Below are positions 43,297 to 54,575 of a DNA stretch of 64,000 bases, one piece after another. The notes below the pieces were generated by a model. The model was not told the origin of the DNA and ran no database searches. It saw nothing but the letters and a program-made list of their open reading frames with translations. Both the position numbers and the translations under genes were made by a program. The DNA is from Stenocarpella maydis (taxonomy: Eukaryota > Ascomycota > Sordariomycetes > Diaporthales > Diaporthaceae): positions 1 through 64,000 of the forward strand of contig NQMI01000075.1 of assembly GCA_002270565.1 (NCBI GenBank), read 5' to 3'. Each line of letters opens with the position of its first letter. The stretch's first letter is position 1.

Positions 43297-45599
43297 ATGA
43301 CAACCTTCACAGCCATGAACGGGGCTGGCTCGCCAAAGGCTTCCAATGCCAATGGGGATTCTGCAGGCGCGAAGCGTGCAGCCTCGGCTGAGCGGATTAG
43401 CGGCCCTGCAAAGAACTCAGAGCAGCCTCCACAACAGCAGTCAGCAAGTGAAACCACCACGACCCATAGGGAGCGGGACGGCTGGGGTCAAGGCGGGCCC
43501 GGCCATGAGAGGCAGCAGCACTCTCCAGCCAAGTATGCTGATATGGAGAGCTCACACAAGCGCAAGAGGTCAGGCTCTACTGAGTCGCCTCGGAGAGAAG
43601 CGCCCGCACAGGCAGAGAGGCAACATGATGACGCACGCCTTGAGCGGTCACAGGATTCCGAACCAAGGGAGCGGGATCCCTACGACCGTGATGCGCGGGG
43701 GCGATATTATCGATCGTATGGCGAGGAAGGGCGGGAGCGTGGACGCGAGAAGGACCGTGAGCGAGACCGAGACTCGTGGTACTCGCAACATGAGAGGCGA
43801 GAAGACCGTGATCCGTATAGTCAACCGCCCTCAGCAGCACCGGACTCGGCGAACAACGAAGATCAAATCGGAGATGCCCTGCGGAGAGCCGCCGAGGACT
43901 ACCCACAAACCAGCCCGGACGGCGATGACATGTCGATGTCTTACTCTGGACAGTACACCCCAGAGCAGAGGAGAGACGGCGTGATCCAGTCGGACCCCAA
44001 AAAAAGGAAACGAAACTTCAGCAACCGGACGAAGACGGGCTGCCTAACGTGCCGGAAGAGGAAGAAGAAGTGTGACGAGGCCAAGCCAGAGTGTGAGTGT
44101 GATGATTCCTCCTTGTCGAGTCGATGGAGCGCGCAAGACTGAGTTGTTATTCGCAGGCAGCAACTGTTTGAGGGGTGGGTTTGTCTGTGCCGGATACCCT
44201 CCGCAACGCGGGACGTGGCCGAAGCCCGAGAACAAGGTGCAGACCATCCAGATCGAGTCCAAGGACCCGAACTACGTGCCGCCAGGAGCCTACGGGATGC
44301 CGCAGCCGGCCCTGTTCCCGCACCAGCAGGGCAAACGCGAGCCTCTACCGTCCTACCGAGGCCAGCCGCTGCGGATCGAACCGCCTCAGGGGCGCCCCGT
44401 GCTCACCGACGACGACAGGCTCACGGCCTCGACCCTGCCGACCGCCTCGGCGGTGGACCCCAACGAGAAGCTGTCAGCGCTGTCCTCGGCGTACCCCAAC
44501 ACGCCGGCCAATGTGTTCCCGACTCCCGTGAGTGCCGCGCCGGTGGCATTTCCGGAGCGGGGGCCCAAGGAGTACCAGCGGGTGCCGCCGCTGCACGACC
44601 TCACCCGGACCGAGCCCGACCTGGCGCCACAGAGCACGACGCTGCCGCACATCAACATCATGCACGCGACGCGCACCAACAGCCCGATCGCCACATCGCA
44701 GCCCGGCGCGAACCCCCAGACGACGGCACAGCTGGCGCTATCGCACACGTCACAGTTCCCCTCGCCGGTAGCACCGCCGACAGGGCCGGCGGGCGGCGGC
44801 GCAGCAGGCGCAGCAGGCGGTGGCGGCGGCGGGCCCGGGAGCAGTGCCAGCAGCATCATCAGCAACAGCGCGGGGCGGCGCGAGAAGGACGAGATGATGG
44901 CAGGCCGGCCATTCTACCCGTTCGAGAAGGAGCTCGTGCTAGAGCGGGAGCGGTGCAGCGCGGCATGCTGGCGGTTCAACAACAGCACGAACCCGAACAA
45001 CGGGGTGTCGCCCCACGAGCGGGCGCGGCTGTTCCGGGAGATACTGATACCGCGGGACCCGATCCAGCTGTCGCCGACGCAGTCGAGCCCGGTGACGCAC
45101 ACGGGGCGGGTCGGGGAGAATGTGGTGGTGGAGGCGCCCTTCACGTGCGACTACGGGTACAATGTGTCGATCGGCACGAACACGATGATCGGGCGCAACT
45201 GCACGGTGCTGGACGCGTGCGAGCTCACCATCGGCAACAACGTCGTCATCGGCCCCAACGTCAGCTTCTACACGACGACCATGACGACGGACCCGCGGCG
45301 GCGCAACGGGGCGCGCGGGGCGTGCACGGGCAAGAGCATCGTTATCGAGGACGACGTCTTCATCGGCGGGTCGGTGACCATCCTCGGCGGGGTGAGGATC
45401 GGCAGGGGCACGACGGTGGGCGCGGGGAGCCTTGTCACCAAGGTACGTCTCTCACACACTACTCATACTTGTGGTATGCCTCACCTTCATGGTGTTGATG
45501 AAAACTGACTAGTCAACATGACAGACCCAACCCTCGCACGTCATCGTCGCCGGAAGCCCTGCCAGGGTGAGGAGGGGGATAGCCTCATTGTACTCATAA
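43297..45599 (+). CDS. Zn2Cys6 regulator fused to maltose O-acetyltransferase-like domain
   Basis: Predicted fusion of a DNA-binding domain and a sugar O-acetyltransferase-type domain, 718 residues. Exons are 43297-44092, 44157-45442 and 45525-45599, with introns of 64 and 82 bp. Residues 1-240 are disordered and rich in Arg/Glu/Asp (RERGREKDRERDRD). The zinc cluster is Cys249, 252, 259, 266, 269 and 276 (CX2CX6CX6CX2CX6C), preceded by basic KKRKRNFSNRTKTG. A Pro/Ala/Gly-rich linker spans about 285-500. A Mac domain (about 507-565) has REKDEMMAGRPFYPFEKEL. The left-handed beta-helix (about 580-718) has GYNVSIGTNTMIGRNCTVLD, IGNNVVIGPNVSFYTTTMTT, VFIGGSVTILGGVRIGRG and HVIVAGSPARV. Where LacA/Maa carry the catalytic His, this protein has Met (YTTTMTTDP), so acetyl transfer is doubtful. 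Both introns lie inside conserved motifs and splice cleanly, so the fusion is a single gene. Confidence 0.9.
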
Positions 45600-46829
45600 G
45601 GGGACACCAGGTAGCAGAGAGAGGCAGGCACGGGCGGGTGTTGTACACCCGATGGAGAGGGTAATGGACGGGTGGGTGGGTGATTGGTTGTAAGGGTGAT
45701 ATGGGGAAGCAAAAGGGGCTATTCCGTATTCCTCTGTTTATGTAATTCCACACACCTGTGTGCTGCTTTTTGGTTTTGGTTTTGATTTTGGTTTCTGATT
45801 TCCGCGTTTGTGATGTGCCTTTTTACTCGAACCTGCCCGGCTGTTCTTGCTTGCCCGAGATACCCTTTATAATGCCCTTTATGAAAAGCAAAGCCGTTTG
45901 TTTACGTCTCGGTTGACACTTGTCGTCTGGTGTGACCATGTCAGAGGAGGTGGAGGTGGTCAGGACAAGCGGTCTTGGGTTTTCATTTCGGTCTCTGGTC
46001 GGTCTGCTTTAGCTCCCCATGCAATAAGGCATTTGTGAGGGGTGTACATGCGGATCGGGCTATACAGAAGGTGGATGGTATAGCGACGGGTGGACAGTCG
46101 GGCGTGCGGACAGGACGGTCCAATGGGATGGATGTATGATGGGCAGGGACGGCTGTCAATGGGTGACCGGGTGGGATGCTGGGTGGGTGGGTGTATGGGT
46201 AAGTCGCCTGTCTGTGTCTACCTCTGCCCAGGTATTTATGCGGAGTGCTAGGTCCACGACCTTGTGTAGTAGGTACCTAGGTAGTTAGTACGGACCCCGG
46301 CGGCAATACAGACGGGACGAAACGAAACGCTGGCTGGGTCCCGAAGCTATGGTGGACCTCGGCTGTAATCATTCATGGGTGGCGGCGGTTGATGCTCCAC
46401 ATCTCCCAAGGCTGCTGCTGCCCTGCTTTCCGTTGTCCCGCGCTGGGGGGTTTTGCTGGCTTCACTGGGCTCCATCCCCACTAACTTAAACCATGACGAC
46501 GCTGATCGGCCTCACCTCACCTCACCTCACCCCACCTCACCTGTTCCTGCTTCGGATACCCCCCTCCCCTGTGGCTCTTCCAGCCTCCTCCCTCCTTTAC
46601 GCAATTGGATCCCGCACCAAGCGAAGACTCTCTGGTGGCTGCGGTTATCATATGCTGATGCCTTGACGACGGCCACTGCACCTCGCCAACCAGCTTGGCT
46701 CCGCCCCCCCCCCTAGCTGGCGAGGCGCATGCATCTGGGAAGTATATTCGTTTGGAACACAGAATTAGAACGGATAGAGCAACACCAAGACCAGGAGCCA
46801 GGTGCCAGGTGCGAGGAAAACAAATCACA
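45600..46829. other. Intergenic, 3' flank and MCT1 promoter
   Basis: No gene recognised. Short GT-rich runs (tttggttttggtttt) occur near 45765-45795, and cctcacctcacctcac repeats at about 46510-46545 lie upstream of the next gene. Confidence 0.5.
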
Positions 46830-48222
46830 ATGATGGGCGCACCGGTGACGGGTCTTGGCCGGCGCGCTGCCTCGTGCTCACGCCTCCACGCGACGACTCG
46901 ACAGCCAGCCATTGCGCCCATCGCCAGTCGGGTACGGTTACGGAACGGACATGATGGTCAGCAACAGCGACGCCATGCCTCAGACCAAGCGAGGAGGCCC
47001 AAGACGGCCTTGTTCTTCCCAGGTGCGGCACGCCCCCTTGGCCAACACCCCCTCTTCTTCACTCCTGACCTGAACCCGAGGCTGACCCGTCATCGTGCGT
47101 CCTCCAGGCCAGGGCGTCCAGAAAGTCGGCATGATCGACCCCTGGTTCGAGGCCTTCCCTCGCACCGCCGCCCCCATCATCGACGAGATCGACTCGGTCC
47201 TGGGCTACTCGCTGACGCGCATCATCCGCGAGGGCCCCAACTCGCTCCTCTCGGCCACGCCCCACGCCCAGCCCGCCATAATGGCCACCTCGGTGCTGAT
47301 CCTCCGCATCCTCGAGGTCGAGTTCTGCTTCGACGTCGGCGCCCGCATCGACTTCACCATGGGCCACAGCCTCGGCGAGTTCGCCGCCCTCGTCGCCGGG
47401 GGCTACCTCACCTTCGAGGACAGCCTGTACCTTGTGCAGAAGCGCGCCGAGGTCATGGCCGCCGCGACCGCCGCCGCGCGCAACGAGTACGGCGGCGAGT
47501 ATGGCATGGTCGCCATCGTCACCGAGCCTGAGTACCTGCCGCAGCTTATCGACGCCGTCGAGAACTTTGTCGCCTACCCGAGCAGCGACAAGGCCGACAG
47601 CGGCGCCGACAGCGACGTCCCGCCCATCGAGCAGGTCCTCATCGCAAACATCAACTCCAAGAACCAGATCGTCCTCAGCGGCAACATGGCGAAGATAAAG
47701 ACCCTCGTCGCCCACGTGCGCCAGTACCTGGGCCACGACCCCCGCGCCGTCCGCCTCAACAGCGACTCGCCCTTCCACAGCCCCCTCATGAAGCCCGCCG
47801 TGGCGACAATGCGCTCCCTACTCGCGGGCAAGAGCCGCGCCGCCGGCCGCGAGGCCGAGGACATCGTGACCTTCCCGGGCAAGGTGCAGTGCATTAGCAA
47901 CGTGTCGGCGCGGCCCTTTGGGTCAAAGGCCGAGCTCAAGGACCTGCTGGCCCGCTCCTGCCTCGAGACGGTGCGCTGGTGGGACAGCATCCGCTACGTC
48001 GACCAGCACGAGAAGGTCCGGCGATGGATCGGCATCGGGCCGGGCAAGGTTGGTCGGAACCTCGTCGGCAAGGAGGTCGGCATGCGCGGGACGGACGCCG
48101 TCAAGGGAGGGGGCGTCTGGGCCATCACGGACCCCTCGGACATCCACGCCATGCTGAGGGGCCTTGAGGAGACGGACCCGCTGCTCGAGGAGGAGGAGAG
48201 GATCATTGGCGATGAGCCTTGA
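46830..48222 (+). CDS. MCT1: Malonyl-CoA:ACP transacylase, mitochondrial
   Basis: Transfers malonyl from CoA to acyl carrier protein for mitochondrial type II fatty-acid synthesis, which supplies the lipoic acid precursor. 435 residues. Exons are 46830-47022 and 47108-48222, with an 85-bp intron in phase 1 inside the FPGQG motif. The N-terminus is Arg/Ala/Ser-rich and lacks acids (GLGRRAASCSRLHATTRQ), a mitochondrial presequence. Motifs seen: LFFPGQGVQKVGM, the nucleophile GHSLGE with Ser at about 152, the substrate-binding Arg in LVQKRAEVM, and the catalytic His at about 288 in DSPFHSPLM. The C-terminal tail is acidic. A stand-alone enzyme of this length fits Mct1 rather than a polyketide synthase domain. 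Confidence 0.93.
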
Positions 48223-50180
48223 GAGCCGGCAGGCGTGCTTCTCCATCATCCGCTTCATGGAGAGAGAGGGAGGGCCTGTCTTATGTGTACAATTGCCTCA
48301 GCACGAGATCTAGAACGGCCCCACCGTACCCCCCCCCGTTTTTTTTTTTTTTTTTTTTTGCGGCAAATCATGGAGTTTTGTGGTGGGCACCTTGGGGCCA
48401 GGATGGCGCATGTGGCAAGCGATTAATATGTCCGCCCCGATTTCATTCCATGCATCATGTAGATACTTATGATGACCACCGCGTTGGTGGATCTCAGCCC
48501 CGACAAGATTTAATATCATGTTCCCTTTCCGACAACGTACCCCTTCATTTTGCCATGAGAGAGCCGGAGCGAGCCTTCAGTTGGGCCCCCAGCTTACTTA
48601 GTACTTTCTACTCTGCTCCTCTCCCCGTGGGAAACCTGCCATAAATATGCCGACATTTTTCTCGCTACTCCCACGTGCCGCTTGCCTCAGCTCGGCCAGC
48701 AAGCGAAATCTAGTCATGGAATTATTACTGGTGGTATTCTATCCCATTACTTCGTATCGGCCAGAGCATTTAGTCTTAATCATACTGGTCAGTAAATAAA
48801 AATAGTTGTATTCCCAGACACCAAATAGCTCCAAGTATAAATGTTGGATTAGGTAGTCATCCTCTACATATCTACTTGGGCTCTGACGAGCAAGGCCGAC
48901 TTCAGGCCCAATGTTTGGTGGTCTAAATGGAACGAGTAGCCCAACAATAGTCTTTTAGAATAGCCTTGGCATAATTATGCGTTCTGGAGGCATTCGTCAA
49001 CAAGCAGACCTTATTCAGTGGATCCAGCCCTCTACGCCGAGCCCTCGGGCCCCTCCCTATTCAGGCCTCTCAACAAAGCAGGCAGAGTATTTCAGAGTTA
49101 CCAGAGAAGGATACCAACCCTCACACATGGGCATCGTCCAATATAATTCCGAGGGGTTCTTCCAGACTTGTTGTATTGCTCATATGCCATCTCTACTCAC
49201 ACATCATATTCTTCTCCGCCTCTAGTCTTAACTTCCTTACATTTTTTGTTGCGTCTTCTACACCTTGTCTGAATATACAGCAAGTCAAACACCCGTTTCA
49301 CACACCACCCCCTTCACGCACATAAATTTCCCACTAAAAACGCTAATTCCAGCACAAGAAGTTGCTGCTCGTCCCCACGAGGCTTAAAGCCTTTCCACAG
49401 CACTGCTCACGGCTTGTTATCCACCACCACCATTTTCCCAACATGCATATCCACATCCCTAGGCGCCAGCGTTTACTTTTTGTGCATAATACTGGGGTGA
49501 AAAGAATTTGGTGGAGCGTCCTTATTATCAGAACACACGTCCCCTCAACTTTTGCCTATAAGCAATTCCAACAATTCTTCCCAGCATGGCCTGAACTTGT
49601 ACCAGGGTGACAACTGCTCCCAGGAGATGGACGTTTACAAGGGAAAGCCAAAGGACTACAATACGTGGAAATTTGGTATACTGTGCGTTTGATCGGCTCT
49701 CCGAGTCGCGAAAAGAAGAAAAGAGAAGCACTGGGCCAAACACCTCACAAACGAGCCTCCTGTCCATGCGCCGGCCTGCTCTTTCGTCCGCTTCTCGCCA
49801 TGATCCGTTCACATTGGCCGAGAAGCCCGGACAGCATCGTATCCTCACAACCACAGACCGCGATGGGGGAAGTCCTTGGTCTATTTGATCCAGGGCGAAC
49901 TGCCGTTTGTTGGGGGGAGGGGGGGAGCCACAAGATGTTAAGCTGGGGCCCGAGAAAGCAACAGAGAAACAGCCATGGGCGCTCATCATCCTAGAAATTA
50001 CGCCGGGTTGTCACTATCAGTGAAGCTGGCCGCAAAAGGTCTCTCTACCTCGTAGTTTCTGTGAGGAGTCAGACCCAGGACACGCGGTGCGGAGATTACT
50101 CAAACGTGACCGCGAGCTTGGTCTCTTTCCGTTCTTTGCTTTTCACTTTCCTCCCCCCCGACAGTTTGGGCTATAAACTT
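48223..50180. other. Intergenic with poly(T) tract
   Basis: A C8-G-T19-type homopolymer block lies at about 48330-48359. The rest has no recognised gene or repeat. It ends at the left border of the MULE element; the bases 50171-50180 (ctataaactt) match the right flank of that element. Confidence 0.55.
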
Positions 50181-53124
50181 AGATCGGAAATTCGCACAGC
50201 AAAAAACGGAAGGTACACAGGTACGCTTCTGACCCCTGCGCTGCAGCCAATCAGAGCGCCCCATTCAACTACACTTGACCACCCACACCACCCACACCAG
50301 TGCTTTTTATCTCCCAGACCTGCAAACCTGCCATTCCTCCTTCAGCCACCAAATAACACTCCCTCGCCAACCACCCACCACTTATAATACCGACTAAATC
50401 TTCTTACAATCGATCGTTTCACCATCGAAAATACTTTTTCATCTATTAGAATTGAATTTACTAGTGTTACGGCGATAGCGCAGGTCCCCAACTATACCCA
50501 CCTTAAGGCGCAATAGCAGACAGATTATCACAACTGGAACACCCAAATCACTACTACAAACGGCCGCCAACCAGCACTTTCTAGCCCTCCTCCCTTCCTA
50601 CAACTCTTCCACGATGGATACGATACCTACTCCAACCTTAAGGCCGAATTAAATATTACCATAAAGTCTACAGGATTTATAACATCAATCCAAAAGTTAG
50701 GGTCAGGCTGGGCACATTTGGGGTATTGCCAGGGCAGTTAACAACCCTCAACCGCCACAATAAACAACACCATAACGATAAAAGCAGGCTGTGGGTGGAA
50801 AGCACTGGCCCATATGTTAAAGGCAACAGCAGGCAAATGGAAGCTCATAATCCACAAGGGCACACATACCCACCACGGCCCTCAAGAAGTAGGGGAAGCC
50901 CAGTGTGGCTGGGCGAAGCTGATAGACCCACAGCGCGAATTCCTCGCTCGTACCGCCAAGAATCCCTCAATGGCGAAGCTAAAGAAGCTCAAGTAAGCAC
51001 TCTGACAGCAATATCCCGATGTCCTCATGGGACCAAATACAATGAAGGTCTAGCTAGCTACTTAGCGGAAGGAGCAGCAAGGGATCTATACTCTAATATA
51101 AGCCTCTCTGGACTTGCTTGAGAAGAAGGGATATTGGTATCGCTTTACTACTAACAGCAAGAACAACGTTACAGGCATCTTCTAGTATACAAACAATCAG
51201 ATAGTGTAGATCTGAGAGAATTACTTCATACACTCCCTCTCGCTCAACTGTATATATGCAACAAACAACAAGAAGATGCCGTACTTCCAAGGCACTTACA
51301 TAACCCACATGAGGAAGAACTTGCCCCTATTCCAAGGCGTTATTAATAGCAAGAAGGAACCCAACTTCCGGTGGCTTCTTAAGCAAGTTCACGAGCTCCT
51401 CCGCCATTACCAAGCTAATGACCCAACGGTCTGCATAACCGACTACAATACTACTCTAATCAACGCCCTAAGCCACGAATTCCCCCAAGCACGTCACCAA
51501 CTGTGTATCTTCCATATCAACACGAACGTCACCCTAAATATCAAGAAGAAGTAGAAGAAGCCACAGGCAACAGGAGAAGAGGAGGATGAATCAGAGGACG
51601 AAGCTAGGGAGGTGGAAGACAAGGAATCACTTAACGGTCCCGGGAGAAATAAGGCCACAATACCCGCAAGGGTCCCTGATCTAGAGGATATCCCCTACAC
51701 TCACCAGGCTCTATTCAACCTACTAAAGATCATGAAGTTCTTAACTAATCGTTAAACCTATAATACAGCTTGGCAGCGCCTTCAAGAGAAGTTTGCAGAC
51801 CAGGCGGCAATCGTTAACTATCTCCAGACCTAGTACGTTAATGAGGAAGAGAAGATCGTCGCCAAATGGGCTGCGCACAAGACCTGCAAGATCCTCAACT
51901 TCGGCTTATATGCAACCTCCTCCACGGAAGCCACACACTGGAAGCTAAAGGTCTATCTCAGCCACGGGATGGGCAACGTTCTGTACCTGATTGAGGCTGC
52001 TAACGAGATAATTCTCGATAGTTCTCGTGCCCTATGCCTTGAGGAAGCCCGTCAGAAGACATACTCGCTAGAGAAGTTCAATGAGCAGAAGTGGTTAGGC
52101 AAGCTTCCACTTCAAGTCACATGGGCTGCCCTTGACCTACTTGCAACGGAGAGAATTTCCACCGAGCGTATACGTCAGGGGAAGATCCCATAGGGCAACT
52201 GCTTGCCAGTCACGTGCAATTGCCCCATCTACACCTAATTTAGCTTGCCCTACGCAAGCTGAATTACAGAGAGATTGGAGGCTAAGTTGCCCCTAATGAA
52301 GGAGGATATCCATAAGTCTTATTAGCTAGATCGCAACCTCTCGCTCGGAAACCCTCTCCTTCTAGTCCTCTCACCCAAGAAGGTTACTACCACAAAGGGA
52401 AGACCTTGTAATGAGAATATATTTAGCAAAGACGAAGAAGGGATCCTCGCCAAGCATGGAAACGCCATAATGAGCAAGAAGATAACCTCAACAACCACCA
52501 GTCTGGGTAGTAGGGCAGGCGATAAGACAAGGGCGACTACGGCTTCCATACAACGAGTCAACTCAGCATTCGAGTGGAATGATAAGACCCTCCAGTCCCT
52601 TGACCAAGAGGACTCCCGTAGCAGGAAGAACCAGCAAGAAGCAGTCCGACGGGACAAGCAATTGGAGGCAGGGCTCACGAAGCCAGCCACTCATCAGCTT
52701 CTAAAGCAACAATCTGCAGCCTCATCAGCCTCGCCAGCGGCGACAACCGCAACACCCGAGCCAGCAGCCAAGAAGCGCCGTGCGAGCACTCGTAAGACGG
52801 TCAACCAGCTGCCACAGGTAGATCTAACTGTGGAGGACCTCATTAGCGACAAGAAGGAGACCCAGGAGGAGATTCAGGTGCTCGAATCGGTCAAGGAACG
52901 CCCCATCAGATGAGGAAAGAAGTAGCAAAACACCAGGGAAGAAGAAACAATAGGGGCAAGCAGAAGCAACAATAATAGCATTCAGATATGGCGATAGATG
53001 TGTAGTTAATGACTGTATATTGTTGATTTGTATGGCGAATGGGTGGTGTAATTTAACGTTGGCGCACAGGGGGTGCACTCGTACCTATATACCTTCCGTT
53101 TTTTGCTATGCGAATTTCCGATCT
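50181..53124 (+). mobile_element. Complete Mutator-like element (MULE)
   Basis: The left end starts agatcggaaattcgcacagc. The right end, reversed, starts agatcggaaattcgcatagc, and the similarity goes on for about 45 bp (aaaaaacggaaggta, then caggtacg versus taggtacg). The flanks are ctataaactt on the left and ctataactt on the right, a probable 9-bp target duplication with one indel, as expected of Mutator elements. The element is 2944 bp and carries one transposase pseudogene. Differences between the TIRs are C/T. Confidence 0.85.
50595..52916 (+). pseudogene. MULE transposase with ~16 nonsense mutations
   Basis: One frame stays coding-like for about 2.3 kb. At the N-terminus is a FAR1-type zinc region (FHDGYDTYSNLKAELN; GCGWKALAHM; GKWKLIIHKGTHTHHG). 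In the centre is the MULE transposase core (THMRKNLPLFQGVINSKK; NDPTVCITDYNTTLINALSH; HQLCIFHINTNV). At the C-terminus is a basic, low-complexity tail with AAKKRRASTRKTVNQL. About 16 internal stops interrupt it (for example near 50994, 51552, 51753, 51831, 52191), all TAA, TAG or TGA that fit CAA, CAG or CGA changed by C-to-T. There is no frameshift. This is an element killed by mild RIP rather than by decay. Confidence 0.85.
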
Positions 53125-54508
53125 CTATAACTTAGTTGCTGGGCTCTCTCGCCTACAGACTCTGGCCGTGAAAGATAATGCGGTTTCTCGTAGTATGACG
53201 GAGCACTTCCACATCAAGGTACACAACACTTTAATTTATACAGGACTGTTTATGTTAGTTATAAAAATACTGAAAAGCTTACCAGCATTCAAAATAGCTT
53301 GCTTCGGCGAATCATGATAGCTGGATATGCAGCCCTCTGGAACATGCTATCCCAACAGACATTGGATTCACTGAACCGCCTCCACCTGCTACAGTAGTAT
53401 GTGAAGGCAATGAGTTGCATCTTGTATGTACAGAGACCTTGAGTGAGACCAATACCTACATAATGGCGGAGGCATACCAGGAACACCGACATACCTTCGC
53501 CGCTAACCGTGATGTAATATATCTGTGACGCAGGGGATACGATCTCACCAATACTGCTCTCCGTGTGGCTAGATGCCTACCACTGCGGCGCCACGGCTAC
53601 TCCCCGGGGGGCGAGTGAATCCACGCCCAAGCCAGATGAAGACGCCAGTCAACACATCCGACCTCATTCACTGAGGCTGTCTTCATCGTCGGACCAGACC
53701 TTCAATTTGAAGTATGCAGCAGCGACGTGTAGAGCGTGCGCATCTTTGGCAGCAACAAGAAAGGCAACAGTGGCTTCGCGCCGAATGGGTTCTCATCCAG
53801 TATCAAGGAGAAATCCTGGAGGTTGCGTAGGGCGCGCACCCTGCCTGCCGCCAGACGTCGTTGGGTAGAAAGGGGAGAAAGGCGCAAGACAGCCACTCCG
53901 GGTGAGGCGCGTGACCGCTGCGTACGGGTGCTCGGTCAGTTTTCAGAGACCGGACCTCTGGCAGGAGGAACAAGGACATGGCCCGGAACATTGACGCGTG
54001 CAGGCCGGCTGCCGATATAACGGACAATGTCATGGCCCAGCGGCACTCGTCCACGGCATCATCGCCGGGTGGGCGCTCGAGCTCCAGGCTCACGGTCTGG
54101 CCCAGGTTCTCGAGCTCCGCCGCGATGGAGACCTCCTGGACGATCAGTGTTCGACAGTGCCGGGGGTCTTGCGCCTGCCGGGTGAGGTCCTGCAGATGCC
54201 AATCAAGTCGGGAACACTTTGGTTGCGGCGAGACGAGCTCCCGCCCCCCCTCGCAGGCGTCAGGTTCATCTTGGAGGCAACGGAACAGACCAAATCGTGA
54301 TATGGACGGCCCTTCTTTTGGTGGCTCCTTTGCTGTCCTGCTCTTTCTGCTACCATCCCCTCAATTCTGTCGGCCCATCGCACCATGAGCAAAGCCGACC
54401 TCGCTCCTGGTCGGTCTCCCCAAAGGCTGGGCCAGTTCTGGCTCGATGCAGATTCACGGTGCAGTAGTTGGCACCCCTCACCCTGGTCTTGCCGCCGTGG
54501 CGCGCCAC

Positions 54509-54509
<1 letters not shown>
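53125..54509. other. Intergenic; unrecognised coding-like patch
   Basis: A plus-strand frame at 53998-54300 (HGIIAGWALELQAHGLAQ; LELRRDGDLLDDQC; GTLWLRRDELPPPLAG) has amino-acid usage like a real protein, but I recognise no family, and its ends are unclear. It could be a remnant of a gene. No other gene is seen. Confidence 0.35.
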
Positions 54510-54555
<46 letters not shown>

Positions 54556-54575
54556 AAGAAGAAGAAAAAGAAAAA
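54510..54575 (+). repeat. Poly(A)44 followed by GAAA/GAAG tract
   Basis: About 44 A residues followed by gaaagaagaagaaaaagaaaaaa. Long lysine runs in frames crossing it are artefacts of the tract. It might be the tail of a retroposed sequence lying to its left. Confidence 0.85.

Noticed and set aside
44215..45498. 427-codon plus-strand frame overlapping the fusion gene
   Set aside because: A shadow of the GC-rich exon. The used frame contains the zinc cluster end, Mac and beta-helix motifs.
47059..47778. 239-codon minus-strand frame over the transacylase gene
   Set aside because: Antisense shadow of GC-rich codons of the MCT1 exon.
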